NCBI GenBank assembly: GCA_964035015.1
Contig: CAXIUP010000285.1
Coordinates: 409,501-473,500, forward strand
Source of the DNA: Corallium rubrum
Lineage: Eukaryota > Cnidaria > Anthozoa > Scleralcyonacea > Coralliidae
Direction: 5' to 3'
Length of the DNA stretch: 64,000 bases
Every line of letters starts with the position of its first letter. The first letter of the stretch is position 1. A program made the translations under genes and the position numbers. This document shows positions 19,243 to 28,965 of this stretch, in pieces. Under the pieces are notes generated by a model. It was not told where the DNA came from and ran no database searches. It saw nothing but the letters and a program-made list of their open reading frames with translations.

Positions 19243-20142
19243 CTTAAAGGGCTTTGTCACACTATTTTAAAGTGCCTATGAAAGGAAAATTGAGTTTGTC
19301 TTATTTGAAAAAACACTTAAAATGATAAAGTAACATCTTTTGCAGTTTTTCGTTTCCTTGCTTCGTTCTTGAGATATTTCAGTTTGTTTGATATGTAAGT
19401 TAAACATCTTGACGTCACTTGTGCATCATGAGTTATCAAAAAAAGTTACACTAATCTTGACGAGGTCTGGGACGAGTTTATATGCGTTCACAAACTCGAT
19501 TCTTAGGATTTCGTGGGCGATGATCTTCGGTATACGCAATGTCTACCGATCAGCGGCAGGCATCATTAAATTGTGCACTGCGCTACACCACGTTGTCTTT
19601 CTTCCTCGAGGACTTTTCGACAACAGCCGTTATTGCCCCAAATGAACAACCTAAAACTGCATAGATTGCCGTTCTTCACTTCAAGCAAGAGTACTGACGC
19701 CATCACTCTTTAATGGCTCGATTTTATACGCGTGACGTCCATGTTGAGGAAAACGTCGCATGCTTAAGCTCTTTAATTGAAAATGCTTCGGACGATAACA
19801 AGTATTTTACTACTAAATACTAAATGGTATAGCAACTCGCAGCACTTCACGTTTGATAAAAACTTCTAGTATATCTTTGCTATTATCAAACCAAATTAAT
19901 TCGAAGGAAACGTGTGGGTGTGTTCCTCATACAACACTAAACATATAGATTTTCAAGTGATTCTCCGATAACTCATTATGCAGAGATGACGTCAAAATGT
20001 TGAATTTACATACCAAACAAACTGAAATATCTCCAAGAACGAAGCAAGGAAACGGAAAACTGCAAAAAAGGTTACTTTGTCATTTTAAGTGTTCTTACAA
20101 ATAAGACAAACTTAATTTTCGCCTGATATGTACTTTAAGGTT
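19243..20142. mobile_element. MITE/foldback with about 150-bp inverted ends
   Basis: The left end has TTATTTGAAAAAACACTTAAAATGA...TTTCGTTTCCTTGCTTCGTT. Its complement ends the element on the right (AACGAAGCAAGGAAACGGAAAA...TTACTTTGTC). A third single copy of this end is at 34690-34863. The middle shows nothing coding. Confidence 0.7.
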
Positions 20143-20204
20143 ATATGTATCTCAGGCACGGCGGAGCGATATATGAAGGAGTGGGGATAAAAAGGGAGTC
20201 AAGC

Positions 20205-20851
20205 CGTAGGCTGAGGCGGTTTTGGAAAAAACCGAAACCGAAAATCTTCTGCATTAACTAAATTATTGTGAAATAAAAACCCCCAAATCAAACCAACATG
20301 TGTGTTTACTTTATGAAGCAATAAATAAAATTCTAGGCGCTTAATACAAGTGCCTTTTTGTTTACAAATTCTCAGCCAAGAAAACGAGCATGTCAACCTT
20401 TTCAGGATTTAACCGCGCTCGTGCTGGAGTGCTTACAAGTCCTGCCTTGCTGAACCAATTCGCCCGTTGTGAGGAAATCAGTTTTGTATCTCGGATCAAG
20501 GAATGAAGTAACATTCATCAAAACTTTGAGATCCTCTGCAACATATTTCGACTTCAAACAACGGAGAATTTCGGTTTTCAGTTGACATGCCAACGGGAGA
20601 TCTCCATCTTGACTAGCCAATTCGACGGTAGACAAACGGAGTGGCTTCAGCGCACTAATGGTAACATACGTGCTTGCCGACAAAATGTCAGTGAACCCGT
20701 CTTATGTCCGTCTTTTATATGCATAGTCATCGGATAAGATTGCAAAATATAAGTTAAACTGAAAAACTTTGAGTTGGTTTTTCGGTTTTCCACCGTGAAA
20801 GAAACCGGAAAACCGATCTTTTCCGCTTAATCGGTTAACCGCCTCAGCCTA
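20205..20851. mobile_element. hAT transposon remnant with imperfect 8-bp TSD
   Basis: Ends TAGGCTGAGGCGGTT and AACCGCCTCAGCCTA; flanks AGTCAAGC (20197-20204) and AGTCAAGG (20852-20859) agree at 7 of 8 bases. The interior holds a deleted transposase (next entry). hAT elements are known for 8-bp duplications. Confidence 0.8.
20362..20683 (-). pseudogene. hAT transposase C-terminal remnant, frameshifted
   Basis: The first frame has STYVTISALKPL and ends with KVLMNVTSFLDPRYKTDF, the conserved FLDPRYK block of hAT transposases. After a jump to another frame near 20455 the sequence goes on as NWFSKAGLVSTPARARLNPE and VDMLVFLAENL to a TAA, which matches the hAT dimerisation C-terminus. The segment between the two blocks is deleted and N-terminal parts (BED finger, catalytic domain) are absent, so it is inactive. 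Confidence 0.8.
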
Positions 20852-21074
20852 AGTCAAGGGGTAGATATAATCGCCACGATCGCTCAAAAATTAACTCGGC
20901 GATCTCAACGATCAAAAATCATGTCGCTGTTTTCATATGATCGCTAAGGCGGTCATGGTTGATCGCGGCCATTGTTTTAATGGTCCACTGGGATGCATAC
21001 TGATCACCAAGATCGCTGAGATTGCAAAATCACCGTTTCCATATAAACCACGATCGTTGAAGCCGGTTTTCCAC

Positions 21075-22153
21075 TAGCCTGCGTAGCTGGCGGTATTTGG
21101 GAGTTCGGGCGCGGGCGGTAGGCGGACAACGCGAAATACCGCCTGCCCGAAAACCATATGTTTTTGAGTGGTCTCCGTCCGCTGGGTGACGGAGCATTCT
21201 GATTGGTCAGAATATTGATTTTTGATTCAGGAGTTATCATATTACAGACACGAGCGGACAAATATTAAGAATGTATTGAGAAAGTATTGAACACAGGTAT
21301 TGAATTATTTAAGCGCTATCGGTCGTCACGTCGTTTTGAAGAGTGAACAACGAATTGCAATTGGATATCTATTGCTTGGTAGAGATGTTATTGCAATTTT
21401 GCCAACTGGATTTGGTAAAAGTATGATATTTAGTATTTACGTGTATGCTTTGGCGAAGCATGAGGATCATGACAATGTCTGTAATTATTAATAACAATCG
21501 AAATATAGTACGTTCTCTGTTTCGGTAGTATATCTAACTTTAGGAGTCTAACGTTTTGAGCGAAGGTCCTTCGTCGGAGAGAAAGGGAGAAGGGCCTTCG
21601 CTCGGAACGTTAGATTCCTACGTTCTCTGTTTCGGCAATATATCTAGCCTTACTATAGTTCGATTGTTGTTTAACACTGAAAGCCAGCCGCCGATCTCAT
21701 CTCGTTCTCACTCCTGAGCTACTCTCAGGAGTGAGGAGAACGAGATGAGACCGGCGGCTGGCTTTCAGTCTAGTTTAACACTATCTACGCAGCACACTAT
21801 TTTTATTTCACTGTTTGGAATTATTAATGATGGCTGTTCTGTACTCGTCGTCTCCCTTGAAGAGTATCTATAAACGGTCAAATCTCTTCTCTTGAATCGC
21901 TTAACTACACAGCAATTTAACTATCCGATGAACCATTTGCAGATGTAGTGCGATCACCGCCTCAATTTTAATTTACCATTGAAACAACAAGTGCATGCTT
22001 CATGCATCACTATTATTAGCTCACATTCTGATTGGTTCTCTTAAACAAACATTCGGTGGGCGGAATTCAAAAACATATGGTTTTCGGGCAGGCGGTATTT
22101 TGCGTTGCCCGCCTACCGCCCGAACTCCCTAATACCGCCAGCTACGCAGGCTA
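21075..22153. mobile_element. DNA transposon with 9-bp TSD carrying a helicase exon
   Basis: Direct repeats GTTTTCCAC at 21066-21074 and 22154-22162; inverted termini of about 100 bp beginning TAGCCTGCGTAGCTGGCGG. Same terminal ten bases and TSD length as 14179-15108. The interior carries a RecQ-like helicase fragment at 21300-21491 and two hairpins (21520-21645 and 21690-21770). A Pack-MULE-like capture is possible. Confidence 0.85.
21300..21491 (+). pseudogene. RecQ/DEAD-like helicase exon fragment
   Basis: 63 codons with a Q-motif-like LKSEQRIAIGYLLLGRDV and Walker A PTGFGKS (residues 35-41), as in RecQ-type ATPase exons. A possible acceptor AACACAG sits just upstream. It ends in a stop right after the Walker region, and no DEAH box or later motifs follow, so it is a fragment. 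It lies wholly within the transposon at 21075-22153. Confidence 0.7.
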
Positions 22154-22460
22154 GTTTTCCACTAGGCGAAAAATGTCGCGCGAAGCGACTTTTGTCTCGC
22201 AAGCTCTCGAGTGGAACTAATTAGCCAAGACAAAAGAAAAATGTCGAGTCGGTCGACAAATGTCACCTAGTGGAAAGCCGCCTTTAATCAGCCAAGACAA
22301 AAGCAAAAAGTCACTTCGCCCGAAAAATATCGTTTAGTGGAAAACAGCCTTGAGATAGAACATTTTCTATTGGCGATCGTTGCGTCAGTGGTTTCCATAT
22401 GATCGCTACGATCGCCAAGTTCATTTTTGAGCGATCGTGGCGACATATGAGAACCAGGCT

Positions 22461-22650
22461 TTAAGCCTGGTTTTCATATGTCGCCGATCGTCGGCGATTT
22501 GTGATTTAGCTGCATGTTAAAACGGGAAGTGCAGCAGCATGTTAAGTAATAAAGAACAATGCAGAAAAACAGTGCTTTTATTCTTTTACTTAACATGCAA
22601 CTAAATCATGGGTCGGCGACGATCGGCGACATATGAGAACCAGGCTTAAG
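22461..22650. mobile_element. Short MITE
   Basis: Ends TTAAGCCTGGTTTTCATATG and CATATGAGAACCAGGCTTAA, with CGCCGATCG/CGATCGGCG and AACATGC...GCATGTT inside. Confidence 0.75.
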
Positions 22651-22851
22651 AATACACACTACACAATAACCTTAATTTATTAAAGTTACTCTTGAGAGAA
22701 AGGGGAGGGGGTGTATCTAAAAACATTACCAACAATACTTTTTATTGGACAATCACTTAAAAAAGAGCAAAGACTCGTTAGCCAATAGTATATATCGATT
22801 TATAATACAAGGCGATCACGTTTTATTGATAGAGAAAGACGCTTTACTTAC

Positions 22852-22989
22852 TCTTACAGCTTCCACTGGCTGAACGTTTGCAGCAGCAATACCAGATTAG
22901 GACAATACATATTATGAGAAAGACGACACCACCAATTGCACCGCCCACAATGGGGGCAATACTCTTGTCCTTTTTGCTCGTGGGTGTAC
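22852..22989 (-). CDS. Ig-superfamily receptor, transmembrane exon
   Basis: Acceptor ATTGTTTAG and donor A|GTAAGTAAAG bound 138 bp with phase 1 at both ends. The translation is TPTSKKDKSIAPI, then the helix VGGAIGGVVFLIICIVLIWY, then CCCKRSASGSCK. The Lys-rich outer juxtamembrane part, the 20-25-residue hydrophobic helix and the inner CCCKR (possible palmitoylation, stop-transfer) fit a type I membrane protein. The first codon is completed by the G ending the stalk exon (28718), giving Gly. Confidence 0.88.
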
Positions 22990-23233
22990 CTAAACAATAT
23001 AAATACTTATGAGCAATACACGTAAATAACGCAGAATAACTGCAGTGGTTGATGAACAGGTTTCAGGAAGATTCACAAAAGATAGCGTGTTTAAGTTTCA
23101 TCTGTTCATTAAAACAACAAGAATGTCAACGACCTTTTCACTTGATAAAAACTTTAAAATAATGAAGAATATGTCAAGAACGATATATTGTCTATATATT
23201 TATTTCGTATTAAGCATGTGTATTATTATATAA

Positions 23234-23238
<5 letters not shown>

Positions 23239-23309
<71 letters not shown>
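23239..23309. repeat. (AT)n microsatellite
   Basis: About 35 AT dinucleotides without interruption. Confidence 0.97.
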
Positions 23310-23310
<1 letters not shown>

Positions 23311-23312
<2 letters not shown>

Positions 23313-23640
23313 ATGTTTACAACACGAGCGGCCGTTTGTATTGAATATACAATCACGAGCCGAAGGCGAGTAATTGTATATTCAATACAACAAGGACGCG
23401 AGTGTTGTAAACAACTTGTGAAATGAATGAATAGTAAAAATCCCTTTGGGGTATTGAGATGCTAATTAGTTACAAGCACTAGTGGTTGTATCAGAAGAGT
23501 ATACATCCACTAGTGGTTGTAACTAATTAGCATCATTGGTTTTAGTTTGTATGGGGTTTACAGGGGTATACATGTGACGTATTTTCTGAAATTGGATTGG
23601 CTGCAAAACTCATGAATTATTAATGAATTTCACAAATATA
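23311..23640. repeat. Left arm of a 3.3-kb inverted-repeat structure
   Basis: Matches the complement of 26328-26606: AATGTTTACAACAC, CAATACAACAAGGACGCGAG, CACTAGTGGTTGTA and GCTAATTAGTTACAA. The arm holds its own palindromes (CTAATTAGTTACAAGCACTA...). The left copy has about 50 bp (complement of the CGAGCCGAAGG hairpin) that is partly missing on the right. Confidence 0.8.
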
Positions 23641-24253
23641 TATACATTTCATATTTCGGTTTTCATTGATTAGTAACTAATCATACCTAATGTTTACGCC
23701 ACAGTTCGCTTATGCATATTATAATAACTAACAAATACATGAAGTTTCCACGGAAACCGTAATATTATACAATTATTGGATGAGGTTGAGCATGATAGCT
23801 TGTGTTATCAACGCCGAGGTTATCAACGCCAAGCTATCATGCGAAAACCGAATTCAATAATTGTTTTATTATACAATTATAAATGTAGAAGCTTTTAAGG
23901 AGTTTTATACAAAGTTGAAAGTAAGATAAAAAAGTGAATCATCATACCGTCTTCAGTTTGATGTTCGCTTACTTTTTTCTCTTTCAAATACGATTTTCTC
24001 TTTCAAATACTGCTTTAAACTCTAACAGCTGTATGTGTAGCTCGCTTGGTTTTTCTTTTTGGTTTTGGTGTCAACAAAACTTGCCAAATCCGGCCGATTA
24101 ATTCACTTCTGATCGTCACTCCTAAGGTCCCGGCGGCCATGTTTGTTTAGCCTGCGAAGCAGGCTCTCTGGGAGGCGCGGGCGCGGAGTGGGCGCAGTTG
24201 AAAGAGAGCCTGCTACTGAAGCAGTAACTTTTTGGACTTATGCGTACAGAATG

Positions 24254-25515
24254 TACGCAAAAGTCCCATTGGCTAATCCCTTTTAATTAGTAACTTAGGC
24301 CTGGTGTTTCTGCAAAATATCGCATCAGACGCTCTCAACTTGGTATTTTTATGGCTTTTATATAGTTATTTAATGCAGGGCTGTGATATTTTGAACTCCG
24401 ATGCCGATGGGCTTTCATGTTGACGACTTTTGAATGATTCCGAGGAGAAAAGAGGTGAGTGTGAAGTGGCATGGCATAATATTTGCACACGGCATCTTGT
24501 CAGTTGTGGAACAAGATGTCTAGTAATTTTAGAACTACTCATCACTAAAATATATTGTGTACGTATGTTATCACATGTTGAATGAGCTTTCGTTTGATGT
24601 ATAGTTCAAGTTTCTCCGTTAAGTAAAACTCGTTAAAATGTCCAAAATCCGCGAACCGCTGTTCGAAATATAAAATATTACAAATAAACAGGAAGTTGAC
24701 TTCTCACAAGTGTTAATAGAGAATTTTAGAATTTTTTAAATGATCTAACAAATGAGATATATATCAAACAGAAGCTATTGAAAAAGGCTATTTGGAGTAG
24801 AAATTTCTAGTTTTTAGCTAAACGGGAAATATTTTTAAAATGGGGAAACGTCGGTCACTTGATTTATGGCGTGAATGTGTTTATATGGCTGATTCATATA
24901 AACACGTTCACACAATGAATCAAATGACCGACGTTTCCCCCATTTTAGGAATATTTCCCTAGAAATTTCAACTCCAAATAGCATTTTTCAATAGCTTCTG
25001 TTTGATATATATCTCATTTGTTATATCATTGAAAAAATTCTAAAATTCTCTATTAACACTTGTGAGAAGTAAACTTCCTGTTTATTTGTAATATTTTATA
25101 TTTCGAACAGCGGTTCGCAGATTTTGGGCATTTTAACGAGTTTTACTTAACGGAGAAACTTGAACTATACATCAAATGGGAGCTCATTCAACATGTGATA
25201 ACATACGTACACAATATATTTTAGTGATGAATAGTTCTAAAATTACTAGCCATCTTGTTTCACAACTGACAATATGCCGTGTGCAAATATTATGCCATGT
25301 CACTTCACACTCACCTCTTTTCTCCTCGGAATCATTCAAAAGTCGTCAACATGAAAGCCCATCGGCATCGGAGTTCAAAATATCACAGCCCTGCATTAAA
25401 TAACTATATAAAAGCTATAAAAATACCAAGTTGAGCGCGTCTGATGCGATATTTTGCAGAAACACCAGGCCTAAGTTACTAATTAAAAGGGATTAGCCAA
25501 TGGGACTCTTGCGTA
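24254..25515. mobile_element. 1.26-kb foldback with arms of about 600 bp
   Basis: TACGCAAAAGTCCCATTGGC at the left and its complement at the right (GCCAATGGGACTCTTGCGTA) are the ends of two nearly identical inverted arms that meet near 24885. The core has GAAACGTCGGTCACTTGATT and its complement. No ORF of note. Read-through RNA would form a very long hairpin. Confidence 0.88.
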
Positions 25516-25559
25516 TCTTTTCAGTATTTAAACCCCATTCCCTCGACTTTCTCCGGCTT

Positions 25560-25600
25560 TGACCGCGTAGCTCAGTTGGTAGAGCGTCGTTTGAACACGA
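25560..25600 (+). repeat. tRNA-like A-box segment (SINE head or tRNA scrap)
   Basis: GACCGCGTAGCTCAGTTGGT followed by AGAGCG matches a tRNA 5' half and A box. No acceptable B box (GGTTCGAATCC) follows, and the next bases form a different hairpin (GAACACGA...TCGTGTTC), so this is not a tRNA gene. Confidence 0.55.
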
Positions 25601-26101
25601 TCGAAAGAAGTTGAGTGGAGGCGCTTCTTTCGTGTTCAAATGACGACAAATGTACCTTTATAAGAGTACATATGCACAGGAGTGGTATATTTTATTCGTT
25701 TTATAAAATATGAAGAAAAAAACAAACTAAAAGTTGGGATAGTTCTGAAACTTCGCTGCAGGCTTTTCCCGCCAGGTGACGCCACTCCACGCCATTCATG
25801 ATCTTCATACCCTTATAAATACACGGGGCCCAGCCAATCAGATGTGCAAATGAGATGATTTGTTACGTCAATTTGTTTGCACAACATTTTAACATATTAG
25901 AAAAGCGTGTATATCTCTGATTATTGAACAAAATCAATGGAAACTTTACATGCGGATAGAGACCACTAAACTGAGCAACGTCATTGAAATTTTAGTGTTG
26001 CCATAGCAATAGATTAGTTTCCAGATCTCTAAGGGCCTGTTCATATGCTCCTGGTAAGCGAGCTGGCCCGCTTAGCGAGATTTAGCCTCGCACTTATTTC
26101 C

Positions 26102-26145
26102 TTATTACTCGGGCTACCTGTGGTACATCAAGTCTAGGTTTCGGC
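26102..26145 (+). repeat. Helitron-type terminal block, copy 2
   Basis: ATTACTCGGGCTACCTGTGG then AAGTCTAGGTTTCGG, matching the block at 7899-7937 in the opposite orientation. No Helitron ORF follows. Confidence 0.55.
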
Positions 26146-26327
26146 TCCGTTTCTGTGTGTTTTTTTTTGTCGCACACACAAAAATTGGGGGAAAAAACCG
26201 AAAAAAATTATGACCTTTATCAAAATGAGTTATTTTGTTTTATTAATGAAAAATATTAAAGTATTCCCTTCAAAAACAGCAAAAATACTATTTAAGTATA
26301 CACCAACTTTATGTTATATACATTGTG

Positions 26328-26606
26328 AAATTCATTACTAATTCATGAGTTTTGCAGCCAATCCAATTTCAAAAATTACGTCACATGTTACCCCTGTAAA
26401 CCCCATACAAACTAAAACCAATGATGCTAATTAGTTACAACCACTAGTGGATGTATACTCTTCTGATACAACCACTAGTGCTTGTAACTAATTAGCATCT
26501 CAATATCCCAAAGGGATTTTTACTATTCATTCATTTCACAAGTTGTTTATTTCGGCTCGTGATTTTATATTCAATACAACAAGGACGCGAGTGTTGTAAA
26601 CATTAC
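26328..26606. repeat. Right arm of the 3.3-kb inverted-repeat structure
   Basis: Complement of 23311-23640 (see there). It includes TTCATGAGTTTTGCAGCCAAT and CCCATACAAACTAAAACCAA. The end sequence ATTAATAATTCATGAG also occurs near 29085, 38345, 38640 and 57045, a widespread terminus. Confidence 0.8.
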
Positions 26607-26657
26607 TTAAATATCTCGGTTATTGTAAGCAAGCACAAGTGGTGCAGTGAGTTAGGC

Positions 26658-26955
26658 CATAGTCAATCGAGATATGGTCTGGAAACTCGGCAAACTTCAA
26701 AGCGCCTATAATGAGCTGTGATTTTATGTTGAACCGTACCTTACACCGTGCACATCCTTTGTTTTACGTTTATTAATATTCAAATAGCACGGTTGAGTGA
26801 TTGAACTGAAACGTTGCTGTTGGACAATTCGTTCATTATACTAAAATACAATGTGTTCAGTGACCGTGCACCGTGCACAAAAATGCATAAAGGCGAACAA
26901 AAAGATAGACCAAAGACTTTAGCTGAGTTTCCAGACCATATCTCGATTGACTATG
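26658..26955. mobile_element. MITE with 7-bp TSD in a SINE-like sequence
   Basis: Inverted ends CATAGTCAATCGAGATATGG and CCATATCTCGATTGACTATG; direct repeats GTTAGGC at 26651-26657 and 26956-26962. The flanks join to GTGGTGCAGTGAGTTAGGCGT, a tRNA/5S-SINE-like head, so the target was a SINE. A related end is near 28100. Confidence 0.82.
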
Positions 26956-26962
26956 GTTAGGC

Positions 26963-27020
26963 GTCGGACTGTAAGTCAAAGCAAGTTAAGCCTGGGCGGC
27001 AGGGGTGTTAGTACTTGGAT
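26963..27020 (+). repeat. Truncated 5S-derived SINE piece
   Basis: GCAAGTTAAGCCTGGGCGGC then GTTAGTACTTGGATTC, the same 5S-like block as in the SINE at 9018, cut off after GGAT. Confidence 0.5.
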
Positions 27021-27599
27021 TCTTCTTTTTCGATACGCTCATTTTAACTCTAATAACAAGGAGTTAATTTAACTCCAAATGTGGAGTTTATTTAAGTCCC
27101 CAAAACGAATTATTCTAGACCAATTTTTTTAACCCCTCATTTGGAGTTAAACCTCCTCCTTGAAAATAACAGCGTATGCTCTATCAAGGAAAATAAATAG
27201 TTCGAAGAAGAAAGTTGTTTTATACTGCTATCAGTGCTTCTGTGGACAACTATTTCGGCTGCCGAGATCCTGAACGCCGCCTTCGTAATGCTTTTAGGCA
27301 ATTCCTGACATAATTACCTTTCCAAACGACCAAACTAAATTTTATAAACACCAAAACGTTGTTACATAATGGTGGCTCGTTTCGGTGTTTCCTTAGGCAT
27401 GCCACAAGACCAATCCCCACTGTTTACTAACCCATTTACCCTCGTTAACCCGAAAAGTTTACCTAATAACCCCGACAGGTCTCCTCGAACTTACGTCTAA
27501 TACGACTCCGTGTAAACGGAAATGTTAAGTAAACGAATATTTTAGCGGACCGAGTAAACGTAACCATCCGGACAAATTTTCGTCGAGATAAAAATTCGT

Positions 27600-27955
27600 G
27601 CGGTCTCGTGTAAACGGGGCCTTTACAAAAACAGGTAAAAGTTCGTAAATTTTCTAGTGTATTCATTTTCACTAATAGTTTACACTCCTTCAACAGTTTA
27701 AATTAGTTCAAAGTAAACAAAAAAGCATTTTCAGACCGAAAAACCTTGCAGATTTGTTGGAAAAAAAGTCACTCCTGAGGTTCACTGTTGCTAAGTAACA
27801 AACCAACCAATCACATGCATGCATGCAAGTACTGCTGATCAAGGAAGTGAAGGAACCAATCAAGTGCACGTAATTTTGCCCTGAATTACAAAAAAATGCC
27901 TTCTTCATTAGCCAGTCATAATCAAGTAATTTTGCCCGGTATATTATTACAAATG
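27600..27955 (-). repeat. Dispersed repeat R1, copy 3
   Basis: Same orientation as 12062-12540. On the minus strand it codes MNTLENLRTFTCFCKG, then diverges. It shares AACAAAAAAGCATTTTCAGA, CCTTGCAGATTTGTTG and CTGAATTACAAAAAAATGCC with copy 1. Confidence 0.7.
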
Positions 27956-28717
27956 AAAATCAAGAAATACCCGAATACAAGTCCAATGAAGTAATTAACA
28001 CAACAGAATGTTTTACTTCAGCGCATTTTTATCGCTAAAATCATCAACGTCTTGTTCGAGGCCACGCGTGGCGCTAGATGGTTACAACCTCACCTTGAGA
28101 CAGAGTCGATCGAGAAATGGTCTGGAAGCCAGGCGAACTTGAAAGCGTTATAATGAGGTATGATTTTATCTTGAGATGGTCCTCACCGTGCACAAATCTT
28201 TTGTGTTTCACTTATTAGAAAGATAGTTTATAAATCATTCCTGTTCGAGGGCTTCCCCAGAGGTGAATAAAATCGTCTGGCGTTAGCCAGAATAAAATAC
28301 TAAAGACCGATTCAGACAGGAAAGAGTTGAGGTCATTATTAAAGTTTGCAAAATGATTTCGGTAAAGCGCTCCCAAATCGTCAGAATTTATGTTGCGATA
28401 AACACAAGCCAATAATAGTTGCAAATTTTTCAAGTAAAACCAGAGAGCTTCACTCGGGGCGACTTAAGAACAAATCATTTCATTTTGTTCAATTTTTTTC
28501 GCAGTTCGATTCCAAAATAAATTTCTAGCAAAATGGTGTCAGCCTTTTTTTTATTTACTGCCTGGTTTCGGTTTTATGACTTATTTTGTCCGAATGTTGG
28601 TCGAAAAACAGCATTTTTAACTTTGGTCGTCAATAAAATCAGCAAAACTCGACATATCAATAAACCGCAGGGAGCCATCTTAAGCCACAGGGGCCTAACT
28701 ATGTCTAAATACTATAC

Positions 28718-28807
28718 CTGGCTTTTTAGTAGCTGGGACAGCTGTAGACGTTGAAGCCGATGGATTGACCGTTCTTGTAGGCATGATTAGTGCTGATGTT
28801 GGTCGAA
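28718..28807 (-). CDS. Ig-superfamily receptor, Ser/Thr/Pro-rich stalk exon
   Basis: Acceptor TTTATTAG and donor CCAG|GTATAG bound 90 bp, phase 1 at both ends. The translation is RPTSALIMPTRTVNPSASTS then TAVPATKKP, a short mucin-like stalk likely to be O-glycosylated. It joins in phase to the third Ig exon upstream and to TPTSKKDKS of the membrane exon downstream. Confidence 0.75.
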
Positions 28808-28965
28808 CTAATAAAGCAACAAAAAACCGTTTTACTCATCATCACAACTTTAGTATATAAATCTATTACGCTGAAGTTAGTATTTTCAAAAATCTGAGGG
28901 AAATTCGGTGGTCCTGCATTGTTTTTGTGGGTTTGTTTTTACTATTTTGCGGTGATAAACACGTC

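Larger units (their letters stand above)
21060..22352. mobile_element. Middle MITE of the nest
   Basis: Left end AAGCCGGTTTTCCAC, right end GTGGAAAACAGCCTT. The interrupted sequence resumes after the inner transposon with TAGGCGAAAAATGTCG, and the family recurs as GCGAAAAATGTC motifs near 22165-22330. Confidence 0.6.
20864..22460. mobile_element. Outer MITE of a three-level nest
   Basis: The inverted ends carry ATCGCCACGATCGCTCAAAAA (left, about 20875) and its complement TTTTTGAGCGATCGTGGCGA (right, about 22425). Between them lies another inverted pair at 21060/22352, and inside that the TAGCCTGCGT transposon at 21075-22153. Confidence 0.7.

Noticed and set aside
18568-19281. Lys/Arg-rich plus-strand ORFs
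   Set aside because: They are translations of the GTCAAAAACGTCGC repeat; overlapping frames are equally open and the composition follows the repeat unit.
25560-25640. tRNA gene
   Set aside because: Only the 5' half/A box matches. There is no B box, no T arm and no acceptor stem partner.
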